Below, one piece after another: positions 1-8,476 of a stretch of DNA of 64,000 nt. The position numbers were made by a program, and so were the translations under genes. The notes under the pieces are model-generated. The model was not told the origin of the DNA. It was given only the letters and a program-made list of their open reading frames with translations, and searched no databases. The stretch lies in NCBI RefSeq assembly GCF_027568515.1, contig NZ_JANKZF010000008.1, positions 124,001 through 188,000 on the forward strand, read 5' to 3'. Source of the DNA: Arthrobacter sp. HY1533. Lineage in GTDB: Bacteria; Actinomycetota; Actinomycetes; Actinomycetales; Micrococcaceae. The first letter of the stretch is position 1. Each line of letters opens with the position of its first letter.

Positions 1-2
1 CC

Positions 3-458
3 GTCACCCTGCTGCCCGACGTCACCGACATCGACACCGACCTCACCACGGCCCAAAAGGCCGTCGCCGACCTCCTCGCCTCCAAGGGCAGCCAGATCAA
101 CGGCATCGTCTCCACCGCCTACAACCCGGCCGTCGCCGCGGCCACTGCCGTGAAGGAATCCAAGCTCCCCATCAAGCTCGTTGCCATTGACGACGACGCC
201 ACGATCGTCTCGGCGATCGAGGACGGCTCCGTCTCGGCAACAGTCGTGCAGAACCCCGCCGGCCAGGCCTTCGTGGGCTCCTACGCACTGGCCAAGCTCG
301 CCAGCAAGTCCTGCACCATGGCCACCAAGGGCCAGATCGTCGACTCCGGCTCCTTCATTGTCACCAAGGACAACGTCAAGACCTACGACGCCGAGCGCAC
401 GGCCAAGTCCGCCGAGCTGCAGAAGGACTTCGACTCGAAGTACCTGAACTGCAAGTAG
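3..458 (+). CDS. Sugar ABC transporter substrate-binding protein, C-terminal part (5' truncated)
   Basis: The reading frame is open from the window edge and ends at TAG 456-458, so only the last 151 residues are seen. The visible part has the second-lobe pattern of periplasmic binding proteins of the ribose/rhamnose type (peripla_BP_4): an alternating beta/alpha layout, a segment on whether a new site is occupied (NGIVSTAYNPAVAAATAV), and the IDDDATIVSAIEDGSVSATV stretch where the ligand-facing Asp usually lies. It sits directly upstream of an enolase-superfamily enzyme and two CUT2-type permeases plus an RbsA-like ATPase, so it is the exported sugar-capture subunit of that transporter. The sugar is inferred from the neighbours to be a 6-deoxyhexose such as L-fucose or L-rhamnose. 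The signal peptide or lipobox lies outside the window. Confidence 0.88.
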   Translation, partial: VTLLPDVTDIDTDLTTAQKAVADLLASKGSQINGIVSTAYNPAVAAATAVKESKLPIKLVAIDDDATIVSAIEDGSVSATVVQNPAGQAFVGSYALAKLASKSCTMATKGQIVDSGSFIVTKDNVKTYDAERTAKSAELQKDFDSKYLNCK

Positions 459-488
459 CACCCACCACCCGCTTTTCGAAAGGCCACC

Positions 489-1577
489 ATGCCCCGCATC
501 ACCCACGCCCGCGCCTACCTCGTCGACCTTGAGGTTGAGACCGTGCGGACCGACGCCGTCCAGAGTTTCCTGAAGCAGGAGACCATCTTTGTTGAGCTCA
601 AGACCGACGACGGCCTGACCGGCCTCGGCTACTCGTACACCATTGGCACGGGCGGCGCCGCCGTCCTGTCGATGCTGCGCGAGCACCTGGTTCCGCGGCT
701 GGTGGGCATGGACGCCGCCAACGTTGAGCAGATTTGGATGGACCTGTTCGCCTCGACCCGCGCCACGACCACAGGGGCCATCACCTCGCTGGCACTGGCC
801 GCCGTGGACACTGCCGTGTGGGACCTGAAGTCCAAGCGGGCCGCGGCGCCGCTGTGGCAGGTGGCCGGAGGCTTCCGCCAGGACGTGCCTTTGTACGACA
901 CCGAGGGCGGCTGGCTGCACCTGAGCACTGAGGAACTTGTCAGCTCGGCGAAGGCGTCGCAGGCCGCCGGCTGGCCTGGGCTGAAGGTCAAGATCGGCAA
1001 ACCGCACGTGTCCGAGGACGTGGAGCGGCTGCGGGCGGTGCGTGACGCCGTCGGCCCGCGCATGGACATCATGGTGGACGCCAACCAGTCCATGACGGGC
1101 CCCGAGGCCATCCGCCGGGCGCGGGCGCTGGAGCCGCTGGACATCTTCTGGATCGAGGAGCCCATGCCCGCCGACGACGTCTCCGGACACGTGCGCCTGG
1201 CCGAGGCCACCTCGATTCCCGTGGCCGTGGGCGAGTCCATGTATTCCGTGGCGCAGTTCCGCGAGTACCTCCAGCGCGGCGCCGCCGGCATCGTCCAGGT
1301 GGACGTGGCACGCATTGGCGGCATCACGCCGTGGCTGAAGGTGGCCCATCTTGCCGAGGCATTCAACGTGGCCGTCTGCCCGCACTTCCTCATGGAACTG
1401 CACGTGAGCCTGCTCGCGGCCATCCCGAACGGCCGCTATGTGGAGCACATCCCGCAGCTGCGCGCCATCACCAAGAGCGAGATGACCATCGCCGACGGGC
1501 GCGCGCTGGCGCCGAACACCCCGGGCCTGGGCATCGACTGGGACATGGACGCGATCGACAAGCGGGTGGTTGCATGA
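489..1577 (+). CDS. Mandelate racemase/muconate lactonizing enzyme family protein (sugar-acid dehydratase)
   Basis: This 362-residue protein belongs to the enolase superfamily, mandelate-racemase subgroup. It has an N-terminal capping domain followed by a TIM barrel. The visible catalytic set is complete: a Lys-x-Lys pair in GLKVKIGK, metal ligands in VDAN, IEEP and GES, and the Asp-His dyad in QVDVARIGG and CPHF. Members with this set abstract a proton alpha to a carboxylate and often dehydrate acid sugars such as L-fuconate, L-rhamnonate or galactonate. The gene lies between the binding protein and the permeases of a sugar ABC transporter, and its TGA overlaps the next ATG. The DUF718 mutarotase downstream resembles the pairing of L-fuconate dehydratase with a fucose mutarotase described in Xanthomonas. 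L-fuconate is therefore a reasonable guess, but the substrate cannot be fixed from sequence. Confidence 0.88.
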   Translation: MPRITHARAYLVDLEVETVRTDAVQSFLKQETIFVELKTDDGLTGLGYSYTIGTGGAAVLSMLREHLVPRLVGMDAANVEQIWMDLFASTRATTTGAITSLALAAVDTAVWDLKSKRAAAPLWQVAGGFRQDVPLYDTEGGWLHLSTEELVSSAKASQAAGWPGLKVKIGKPHVSEDVERLRAVRDAVGPRMDIMVDANQSMTGPEAIRRARALEPLDIFWIEEPMPADDVSGHVRLAEATSIPVAVGESMYSVAQFREYLQRGAAGIVQVDVARIGGITPWLKVAHLAEAFNVAVCPHFLMELHVSLLAAIPNGRYVEHIPQLRAITKSEMTIADGRALAPNTPGLGIDWDMDAIDKRVVA

Positions 1578-2692
1578 CACACGCCGCAAGCCCTGCCGGC
1601 GCGGAAAAGCGCCGGCAGGGCATCAACTTCAGGCGATATCTCACCTCGCCGCAGTCCTTCCTGGTGCTAATCATCCTGGTCCTGGTGGGCGTCATTGGCG
1701 CGGCCAAGCCCAATGCCTTCAACGGGGCGTTCGTTGTGGCGCCGCTGCTGACCAGCATCGCCATTTTCACCATTGTGGGCCTGGCCCAGATGATGGTGCT
1801 CTCGATCGGCCAGATGAACATCGCCGTGGGAAACATGGCCGCATTCGGCGCCATGTTCACGGGCATGGCCTTTGACCTGTGGGACATGCCGTTCCTGGTG
1901 GGGCTCCTTGTGGGCCTGGTGGCCGGGTCCATCATTGGCGGATTGACGGGCTGGATCATCGCGCGGACCGGCGTGAACTCCTTCATTGTCACCCTCGCCA
2001 TGAGCTTCGCCCTGCTGGGCCTGGTCCCCACCGTCTACTCCATGCTCAGCCCCGGATCCGCCTTCACAAGCAAGCCCGACGGCATGGAGTTCCTGGGCCG
2101 CGGCACCTTCCTTGATGTGTGCATGGTGGGCTATTGCGGCCCCGCAGCCATCCCCGTCATGGTGGTGCCCGTGCTGATTGTGGTCCTTTTTGTGGGCGGG
2201 CTCTACGCGCGCACCAAGCTGGGCCGCGAGATCCTGCTGACCGGCGCCAACATCAAGGCCGCCGAGCTCTCCGCCATCCCCACGAACAAGCGGGTGGTCC
2301 TGGTCCACGCCATCTCCGGCGCCCTGGCCGCCTTCGCCGGCATCCTGCTCGCCACCAGCACCGGCTCCTTCACCCCGGCCATCGGCAATGAGTTCATGCT
2401 GCAGTCCTTCCTGGGGCCGATCCTGGGCGGCACCCTGCTGGCTGGCGGCTACATCTCCGTGACCGGCACGTTCCTTGGCATCACCCTGGCCCTGCTGATC
2501 CGCCGCGGCCTGGAGCTGTTCGGCGCCGGCGTGGAGATGCTCAACATCTTCCTGGGCCTGATCCTGCTCGTGGCGCTTTCGGCAGAGCGCATACGCACGG
2601 TGCGCCGCCGTCGTCCCGTCGAAGTACCCGCCGAAACGCCGCCGGACACACCCAGTGAAAAAGAAGCCATCCCGAGCGGAGCCAGCGCATGA
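1574..2692 (+). CDS. Sugar ABC transporter permease (RbsC/CUT2 type)
   Basis: This 372-residue integral membrane protein matches the branched-chain/ribose-type permease family (BPD_transp_2). It starts with a short basic cytoplasmic N-terminus, followed by about ten hydrophobic segments from residue 33 on. The family signature around GLAQMMVLSIGQMNIAVGN is present, as is a coupling-type segment near TKLGREILLTGANIKAAELS. The start chosen is the ATG that overlaps the TGA of the dehydratase gene (ATGA), which implies translational coupling. The C-terminus is charged and proline-rich. It pairs with the next permease, whose ATG overlaps its stop, to form a heterodimeric channel. Confidence 0.92.
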   Translation: MTHAASPAGAEKRRQGINFRRYLTSPQSFLVLIILVLVGVIGAAKPNAFNGAFVVAPLLTSIAIFTIVGLAQMMVLSIGQMNIAVGNMAAFGAMFTGMAFDLWDMPFLVGLLVGLVAGSIIGGLTGWIIARTGVNSFIVTLAMSFALLGLVPTVYSMLSPGSAFTSKPDGMEFLGRGTFLDVCMVGYCGPAAIPVMVVPVLIVVLFVGGLYARTKLGREILLTGANIKAAELSAIPTNKRVVLVHAISGALAAFAGILLATSTGSFTPAIGNEFMLQSFLGPILGGTLLAGGYISVTGTFLGITLALLIRRGLELFGAGVEMLNIFLGLILLVALSAERIRTVRRRRPVEVPAETPPDTPSEKEAIPSGASA

Positions 2693-3735
2693 AATTCAAA
2701 CTGCCCGCAACCATGGGCTCCCAATACCTTGTCCTGATCGCCACCATTGTCCTCGGCGCCATCCTCCTGGGGGTCTCCTCCGGCGGCAACTTCTTTGGCC
2801 CCGTCTCAATGCAGACGTTCTTCCAGTTCCTGGCCGTGCCCATCCTGATCGGCCTGGCCCAGATGATCACGCTCGCGGTGGGCCAGCTGAACCTCGCCAT
2901 CGGCGCGATCGGCGGCGTCGCGGCCTGCCTGGCTGCCGTCATGGTGGCCGACTGGGGCTTCAACCCCTGGCTCGGCGGCCTGGTCGCCCTGGTGGTGGGC
3001 GCCGTCGCCGGGATTGCCAACGGCATCCTGGTGGTGGTCACCAAGATCAACGGCTTCATCGTCACGCTCGCCACCATGACGGTGCTGCTCGGCGTGCAGT
3101 ACGCGCTGGTCAACACCCGCACCATCTCGGCCGACAACTGGAAGTCCGTCGCGGCGCTCGGCAAGGCCAGCTGGTTTGGCCTGCCCGCCATCTTCGTGAT
3201 CGCCATCATCGTGGCAGTCATGGTGGGCCTCGCCTTCAAATTCACGACGACGGGACGTCACCTTTTGGCGTCCGGCGACAACGAGCATGCCGCCACCCTG
3301 GCCGGCATCTCCAACGACCGCAGCCTCACGATTGCCCACGGCGCCTCGGGCCTCATTGCCGGGTTCGCCGGCTTCATCTCCTTCACTTCGCTGCCCGGCG
3401 TGAACCAGAGCGTGGGCGGCGACTGGCTGCTCTCCAGCTTTGCCGCGCCCATCATTGGCGGCGTCTCGCTGACCGGCGGCACAGTGGCCGTGTTCGGCAC
3501 GGTCCTGGCCGCGTTCGTGGTCAGGCTCGTGGACAGCGCCCGCGCCGAGTTCCAGCTGGCCCCGGCCTGGGTGAACCTGGTGATCGGCGCCGTCATTCTC
3601 GGCACGGTGGCCCTGGGCCGCCTGCGCGAAACCCGCGAAACCGCCAAGGCCGGCATGCTCCGCGCCCGGGTGGCCAACCACCGCATCAACGCCGCCGCCG
3701 TTGAGAACACTGCTGCCGAAGAGGTCAAACTATGA
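2689..3735 (+). CDS. Sugar ABC transporter permease (RbsC/CUT2 type), second subunit
   Basis: This is a 348-residue multi-spanning permease of the same family as the preceding gene. The two share the GLAQMITLAVGQLNLAIGA segment and the cytoplasmic coupling region (TTGRHLLASGDNEHAATLAGIS). The ATG overlaps the upstream stop codon by four bases, and its own stop overlaps the ATPase start in the same way, so translation of the three transporter genes appears coupled. Having two different permeases is common in rhamnose-type CUT2 importers. Confidence 0.92.
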   Translation: MKFKLPATMGSQYLVLIATIVLGAILLGVSSGGNFFGPVSMQTFFQFLAVPILIGLAQMITLAVGQLNLAIGAIGGVAACLAAVMVADWGFNPWLGGLVALVVGAVAGIANGILVVVTKINGFIVTLATMTVLLGVQYALVNTRTISADNWKSVAALGKASWFGLPAIFVIAIIVAVMVGLAFKFTTTGRHLLASGDNEHAATLAGISNDRSLTIAHGASGLIAGFAGFISFTSLPGVNQSVGGDWLLSSFAAPIIGGVSLTGGTVAVFGTVLAAFVVRLVDSARAEFQLAPAWVNLVIGAVILGTVALGRLRETRETAKAGMLRARVANHRINAAAVENTAAEEVKL

Positions 3736-5249
3736 GCACCCCCATCCTCCAGGCCCGCAACGTCACCAAGAGCTACCCCGGCGTCAAGGCACTCGACAAC
3801 GTCAACCTGACGCTCATGCCGGGTGAGATCCACGCCCTGCTGGGGGAAAACGGTGCGGGCAAGTCCACCCTGATCAAGTACCTGACCGGCGTGCACCAGG
3901 CCGATTCCGGCACCCTGCTCATTGGAGGGGAGGAGCGGAACTTCGCCAACCCCTCCGATTCGACGGCCGCCGGCGTGGGCGTGGTGCACCAGGAACGCAA
4001 TGTGATCCGCGAATTCACCGTGGCGGAGAACATCGTCCTGAGCCGCACACCCAAAAAGTGCGGCTTCATCGACTGGAAGAAGGTGAACTCGGAGGCGGCC
4101 CGGTGCCTGGCCCTCATGGACCTGGACATCGACCCCGGCACGCCGATCTCCTCGCTGTCCTCGGCCCAGATCCAGCTCGTGGAAATTGCCCGGGCGCTCT
4201 ACACCGAAACCAAGGTGCTGCTGCTGGACGAGCCCACCGCCTCCATCAGCGACGCCGAGGCCGCCAAGCTCTTCAAGGTCATCCACCGCCTGAAGGCCGA
4301 CGGCGCCGCCATCCTGTTCGTCAGCCACAAGCTCGACGAGGTGTACGCGCACTGCGACACCGTCTCGGTGCTCCGCGACGGCAAGACTGTTTTGAGCGAC
4401 GCCGCGCTGGCCGACCACCCGCAGGATGAAATCGTCAACGTCATGGTGGGCCGCTCACTCGCGTCCTTGGTGACGCCGGAGCGGACGGTGGATTCGACGC
4501 AAGAACCCGTCCTGGAACTTCGCAACGTCACCACCACGGCCGGCCACGGCGGCATTTCGCTGCAGGTCCGCCCGGGGGAGATCCTGGGCCTGTACGGGCT
4601 GGTGGGTGCCGGGCGGACCGAGCTGGCGCACGCCATCCTTGGCCGCGAACGCATCACCGAGGGAGAGTTGCTGGTCAACGGCCATACCGCCAAGATCCGC
4701 AGTGTGCGCGATGCGCTGCACGAACACGGGATTGGCTACGTCACCGAAAGCCGCAAGGAAGAGGGCGTGTTCCTTGACCAAAACATCACCCGCAATGTCG
4801 CCGCCACCACGTGGGGCAAGCTGGCCGGGCCGCTGGGTGTGGTCGGTGCCGGCAGGGAGCGCGAGCTCGTGGCGAAGTACATTGACGAGCTCAGCATCAA
4901 GGTTTCCTCGCAGGACCAGCTGGCGGGGCAGCTTTCCGGCGGCAACCAGCAGAAGGTTTCGCTGGCCAAGTGGCTCGCGGCGGATCCCAGGATCCTCATC
5001 ATTGACGAGCCCACCATTGGCATCGACGTGCGCACCAAGAGGTCGTTCTACGAGCTGATCTGGGGCCTGGCCGAGAAGGGCCTGGCCATCCTGCTCATCT
5101 CCAGCGACCTGGCCGAGATGATCACGCTGGCGGACCGGATTGTCGTCATGGATTCGTTCACCCTGGCTGGAACCGTGGATAACACCCACCATTACGACAC
5201 CATGAGCCAGGACGTGATTCGTTTGATTCACGCCAAGGCCCTGGTCTAG
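3732..5249 (+). CDS. Sugar ABC transporter ATP-binding protein (RbsA type, two ATPase domains)
   Basis: The protein has 505 residues and two fused nucleotide-binding domains, as in RbsA/MglA/XylG. Domain 1 has a canonical Walker A (GENGAGKST), a signature region with SSAQIQLVEIARAL in place of LSGGQ, and Walker B LLLDEPTAS. Domain 2 has a degenerate Walker A (GLVGAGRTEL), a canonical signature LSGGNQQKV and Walker B ILIIDEPTIGID. This split of good and degenerate sites is typical of the family. It energises uptake through the two preceding permeases. The final gene of the transporter is followed after 12 bases by the mutarotase. Confidence 0.94.
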   Translation: MSTPILQARNVTKSYPGVKALDNVNLTLMPGEIHALLGENGAGKSTLIKYLTGVHQADSGTLLIGGEERNFANPSDSTAAGVGVVHQERNVIREFTVAENIVLSRTPKKCGFIDWKKVNSEAARCLALMDLDIDPGTPISSLSSAQIQLVEIARALYTETKVLLLDEPTASISDAEAAKLFKVIHRLKADGAAILFVSHKLDEVYAHCDTVSVLRDGKTVLSDAALADHPQDEIVNVMVGRSLASLVTPERTVDSTQEPVLELRNVTTTAGHGGISLQVRPGEILGLYGLVGAGRTELAHAILGRERITEGELLVNGHTAKIRSVRDALHEHGIGYVTESRKEEGVFLDQNITRNVAATTWGKLAGPLGVVGAGRERELVAKYIDELSIKVSSQDQLAGQLSGGNQQKVSLAKWLAADPRILIIDEPTIGIDVRTKRSFYELIWGLAEKGLAILLISSDLAEMITLADRIVVMDSFTLAGTVDNTHHYDTMSQDVIRLIHAKALV

Positions 5250-5261
5250 GAAAGGGTCGGC

Positions 5262-5756
5262 ATGCGCCAGAAACACCTGCAGATCATTGGGCTCAAGCCA
5301 GAACACCGGGAGGAATACCTCCGGCTGCACCGTGAGGTGTGGCCGGAGGTCGAGGCCCGGCTGCGCGCCAGCAACCTGGAACACTACACCATTTTCAACC
5401 ACGGGGACCTGCTGCTGGGCTACTTCGAATACACGGGCAGCGACTTCGACGCCGATATGGCGGCCATGGCTGCAGACCCGGCGACGCAAGAGTGGTGGAA
5501 GCTGACAGACCCCTGCCAGCAGCCACTGCCCTCCGCCATCGCCGCGTGCAAGCAGTGGGACGACGCCGAGCCGGTGTACGAGCTCCCGGACCGGGTGGTC
5601 GACTCGGCCCCGGTGGTCGAGCCTGTCGAGACCCCGGTGGTCGAGCCGCACCCGGTGGCCGAGCTGGCCCCGGTGGTCGAGCTTGTCGAGACCCCGCACC
5701 CGGTGGTCGAGCCTGTCGAGACCCCGCCCCGCCAACACGAACAAACAGAGGAATAA
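5262..5756 (+). CDS. L-rhamnose/L-fucose mutarotase (DUF718 family) with repeat-derived C-terminal tail
   Basis: Residues 1-103 form a complete DUF718 (RhaM/COG3254) mutarotase, the usual length for the whole family. The sequence shows the expected LHREVWPEV, NHGDLLLGYFEY and WWKLTDPCQQPL segments, the last with the aromatic active-site residues. The enzyme interconverts the alpha and beta anomers of a 6-deoxyhexose. A tail of about 60 residues follows, in which PVVEPVETP recurs. It is encoded by copies of the interspersed DNA repeat that elsewhere in the window lies between genes. The tail has no relation to the enzyme and is probably disordered. The start has a GAAAGG ribosome binding site. 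The position after the transporter and before a GH29 fucosidase favours fucose or rhamnose as the sugar. Confidence 0.87.
   Translation: MRQKHLQIIGLKPEHREEYLRLHREVWPEVEARLRASNLEHYTIFNHGDLLLGYFEYTGSDFDADMAAMAADPATQEWWKLTDPCQQPLPSAIAACKQWDDAEPVYELPDRVVDSAPVVEPVETPVVEPHPVAELAPVVELVETPHPVVEPVETPPRQHEQTEE
5594..5726 (+). repeat. Interspersed GGTGGTCGAGCCTGTCGAGACC-type repeat inside a coding region
   Basis: Three full copies (near 5610-5635, 5670-5695 and 5700-5725) and two degenerate copies of the window's interspersed repeat lie in frame at the 3' end of the mutarotase gene. They encode PVVEPVETP units. The copies are in the same orientation and are separated by short cytosine-rich spacers. The repeat core contains TCGA half sites five bases apart. 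Confidence 0.85.
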
Positions 5757-5766
5757 GGTAGCTGAC

Positions 5767-7110
5767 ATGACAGACGAAGTGGTTTGGGCAGACGAAAAGG
5801 TCCACGACCCCAAGGCCGATGCGCCGCTCTCGCCCCAGGCCAAGGAACACACGGCCGCATGGTTCAGCGCCGCCGGCCTGGGCATGTTTATCCACTACGA
5901 CCATGCCAGCCAGCAGGGCCTGGAGGCGTCGTGGCCCCTGCTCGGCGGTGTCGCCGGCCTCGGTTACAGTCCCACCGCCGCCGTGGCCGACTACCACCGC
6001 TCCGCTGCCACCTTCGATCCGGAACACTGGGACCCGGCGGAGCTGGCCCGGCACGCAGCAGCGGCGGGAATGCAGTACGCCGTGTTCACGGCCAGGCACC
6101 ACAGCGGATGGTCGTCCTGGCCGTCGAACGCCAGCGACAGGACCATCGCGACTTCTCCGTACGGGCAGCGCGGCGGAGACCTGGTCAAGGAATACACGGA
6201 GGCATTCCGGGCAGCCGGCATTCGCGTGGGGCTGTACTACTCGCTGTCAGACTGGGGCCACCCGGCCTACCCTGCCTTCACGGATGAGATGCGCCCGTAC
6301 CAGCACGGCGGCTATCCACGGTCTGGCCCCGGCGAGTGGGCGCGGTACCAGCAGTACCTCAAGGACCAGCTCACCGAGCTGCTCACCTGGTATGGGCCCA
6401 TCGACCTTTTGTGGTTCGACGGCGAGTGGGAACGTACCGCCGACGAGTGGGACACCGCCGGGCTGGAGAATCACATCCGTTCGCTGGCCCCGGACATTGT
6501 CATCAACGACAGGTTGATTGGCCGCGGCGACTACCGCACGCCGGAGCAGTTCATTCCTGCTCAGCCGCTCGCGGAGCCGTGGGAATGCTGCATGACCATG
6601 TGTGACACCTGGAGCTACGTCCCGGAAGACCAGAACTACAAGACCCTGCATGAGATTGTCCGGACCCTCGTGGAGGTGGCCGCCAAGGGTGGCAACCTGC
6701 TGCTCAACATTGGCCCCCGTGCAGATGGCAGCCTGGCGCCGGAACAAGCCCGGCTGCTGGACGGCCTTGCTGCCTGGATGCAGGGCAACAGCGCGTCGGT
6801 GCACGGGGTCCAGCCCGGGATGGAACCGTGGCAATACTACGGACCCAGCACCGCCGCAAACGACAATGTGTACTTGTTTGCGCTCGCCGAACCCGTGGAG
6901 ACTGTGACTGTGCGCAGCATTCCCGTGCGGCGGGTCAAGAGTGTGCGGCTGCTCCGGTCCGGGACCGAACTGCCGTTCAGCCACAGGACCACCCTGGACG
7001 ACCGCTTCCTCAGCGACCCGCTGGGCGAACTCAGCATTGACGTGTCCGGCCTGGAGAAAGGTGCTCTTGTCCCCGTTTTCGTGGTTGAACTGGAACCCAA
7101 GTCCGCCTAG
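5767..7110 (+). CDS. Alpha-L-fucosidase (GH29 family)
   Basis: This 447-residue protein has the GH29 (beta/alpha)8 barrel. Supporting segments are YAVFTARHHSGWSSWPS (the family's HHDGF region), VGLYYSLSDWGHP, and IDLLWFDGEWER, where Asp218 fits the catalytic nucleophile. NLLLNIGPRADGSL is the highly conserved end of the catalytic domain. It hydrolyses terminal alpha-L-fucosyl residues. No signal peptide is visible, so the enzyme is probably cytoplasmic and acts on imported oligosaccharides. The usual FIHWG motif is FIHYDH here, a deviation near the substrate pocket. The ATG at 5767 is preceded by AAGG eight bases upstream; an open frame further upstream is only repeat sequence. It closes the first transporter operon and converges on the ROK regulator. 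Confidence 0.9.
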   Translation: MTDEVVWADEKVHDPKADAPLSPQAKEHTAAWFSAAGLGMFIHYDHASQQGLEASWPLLGGVAGLGYSPTAAVADYHRSAATFDPEHWDPAELARHAAAAGMQYAVFTARHHSGWSSWPSNASDRTIATSPYGQRGGDLVKEYTEAFRAAGIRVGLYYSLSDWGHPAYPAFTDEMRPYQHGGYPRSGPGEWARYQQYLKDQLTELLTWYGPIDLLWFDGEWERTADEWDTAGLENHIRSLAPDIVINDRLIGRGDYRTPEQFIPAQPLAEPWECCMTMCDTWSYVPEDQNYKTLHEIVRTLVEVAAKGGNLLLNIGPRADGSLAPEQARLLDGLAAWMQGNSASVHGVQPGMEPWQYYGPSTAANDNVYLFALAEPVETVTVRSIPVRRVKSVRLLRSGTELPFSHRTTLDDRFLSDPLGELSIDVSGLEKGALVPVFVVELEPKSA

Positions 7111-7128
7111 GGCAAGGCCCGCGGCAGG

Positions 7129-8355
7129 TCAGTGGACCGGGTGCGGTTCTGCATCGGACAGGGCGGAAACAACAATTCCTGCCCTGTCCGCAAGGGGCAC
7201 ATTGAGGCTGATGGCGTTGTGCAGCGCCAGCCCTGCCGCGCCCACGGCATCCTCCGACTCGGTCCAGGCCTTGACCGTGATGTCCAGGGGCAGCAGGAAC
7301 TTCAGCACGGTTTCGCCGAGCCCGCGGTTGAACCCGCCGCTGAGTTCCTGCCACAAGGAGGTGGTTTGGCCGGCCACAATGACGGTGCCAATGCCCAGCA
7401 AATTGACCACGCCGCCTACAGAGCGGCCCAGCCGGTATCCAATGCCATCCAGGAACCCTGAAAGTTCGGCGTCGCCGCCGGCGACGGCCTGCTGCAGGCC
7501 GGCCAGTGATTGCGGACCCCCTGGGCCGGGTGCGGAGGCCAAGACCTCATCCAGGCCTGCGTACACCTGGAGGCAGCCATTGTTTCCGCAAACGCAGAGC
7601 GGTCCGTTGGGATCAACGGACATGTGGCCAAACTCGGTGGAGGAGCCGCCTGCGCCGAAAAAGACCCTGCGGCGGTTCACAATGCCCAGGCCCACGCCGT
7701 AGCCCAGGCCCAGCAACAGGAAATCGTCCTTGTTGCGGCCCAGCCCAAAGCTGACTTCCCGCGTGGACTGGGCAAACAGGTCATTCGAGACAAAGACGGG
7801 CAAGTTCACGGCACGCTGCAGACCGGCCCCCAGGTTGAAGTCCTGCCAGTTCAGTGTCGTGGAAATACGCACTGTGGACAGTGCCTGGTCCACGGCCCCA
7901 GAGACGGAGATGCCAACGGCCACCACGCGCTCGGGGTGGGCAAGTTCCGCGCGCTGGCGCCCAATGACGTCGGTGAATTGGGCCAAAACGGACGAAGAGG
8001 GGTCAAAGGTCAACGTTTGCGTGCCCACGATGGTGCCGTCAATGAGCATGGTCACGGCAAGCAGGCTTGTGGGCGTGACACTGATGCCCAGCACCACGGC
8101 CGCATCGGGAACCAGCTCCACGGGAACGCGCGGGCGCCCGGCCCCGGCACGGGAGTCAGCAGCCAGCTCCCGCACATAGCCGTCGGTCATCAATTTCCGG
8201 ACCTGCGCCGTAACAGTGGCAGGCCCCAGGCCGAGTTTTTTGGCGATTTCGCTGCGGCTCAGTTGGCCGGTTTGGCCCAGAATGCCAAGGATTTCGGCGC
8301 GGCTGACGGCGTCGCGCGTTGGACTGGTGTGTGGTCTAACCCGTGCAGATGAAAT
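7129..8355 (-). CDS. ROK family transcriptional regulator with apparent ATT start
   Basis: The family pattern is clear: an N-terminal winged helix (RAEILGILGQTGQLSRSEI, then GPATVTAQVRKLM) followed by a ROK sugar-binding domain. That domain has VSNDLFAQSTREVSFGLG and the zinc-type CVCGNNGCLQVYA cluster. The first ATG/GTG/TTG in this frame is TTG at 8193, which would delete the winged helix. The frame stays open upstream to a TAG at about 8363. The best start is ATT at 8355, with AGGGGG five bases upstream, giving 408 residues, the normal family length. A frameshift or a CTG start are alternatives. The gene is divergent from the CUT1 transporter operon and close to a 22-bp palindrome, so it probably represses that operon and may autoregulate, relieved by a sugar or sugar phosphate. 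Confidence 0.8.
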   Translation of the reverse strand: MSSARVRPHTSPTRDAVSRAEILGILGQTGQLSRSEIAKKLGLGPATVTAQVRKLMTDGYVRELAADSRAGAGRPRVPVELVPDAAVVLGISVTPTSLLAVTMLIDGTIVGTQTLTFDPSSSVLAQFTDVIGRQRAELAHPERVVAVGISVSGAVDQALSTVRISTTLNWQDFNLGAGLQRAVNLPVFVSNDLFAQSTREVSFGLGRNKDDFLLLGLGYGVGLGIVNRRRVFFGAGGSSTEFGHMSVDPNGPLCVCGNNGCLQVYAGLDEVLASAPGPGGPQSLAGLQQAVAGGDAELSGFLDGIGYRLGRSVGGVVNLLGIGTVIVAGQTTSLWQELSGGFNRGLGETVLKFLLPLDITVKAWTESEDAVGAAGLALHNAISLNVPLADRAGIVVSALSDAEPHPVH

Positions 8356-8367
8356 TGACGCCCCCTA

Positions 8368-8397
8368 TTGACCGCAACCAGCAAGTGTGATTATCCT
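8368..8397 (+). promoter_or_regulatory. Putative sigma-70-type promoter for the CUT1 transporter operon
   Basis: TTGACC at 8368-8373 and TATCCT at 8392-8397 are 18 bases apart and face the substrate-binding protein gene. The predicted start point, near 8404, lies just before the 22-bp palindrome. This is a consensus reading only. Confidence 0.45.
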
Positions 8398-8408
8398 AAC
8401 ATTGCGCC

Positions 8409-8430
8409 ATTAATTCGGCGCCGAATTAAT
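8409..8430. promoter_or_regulatory. 22-bp perfect palindrome, likely operator of the ROK repressor
   Basis: The left arm ATTAATTCGGC is the exact reverse complement of the right arm GCCGAATTAAT, with no spacer. It is AT-rich at the ends, unlike its GC-rich surroundings. It lies between the ROK gene and the binding-protein gene, just downstream of the putative promoter, where a bound repressor would block transcription. The assignment to the ROK protein is by position. Confidence 0.7.
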
Positions 8431-8476
8431 TGTAAACCCCAGGCCCCCGGGCCTCTGGTCCGGACAAAGGATTGAC

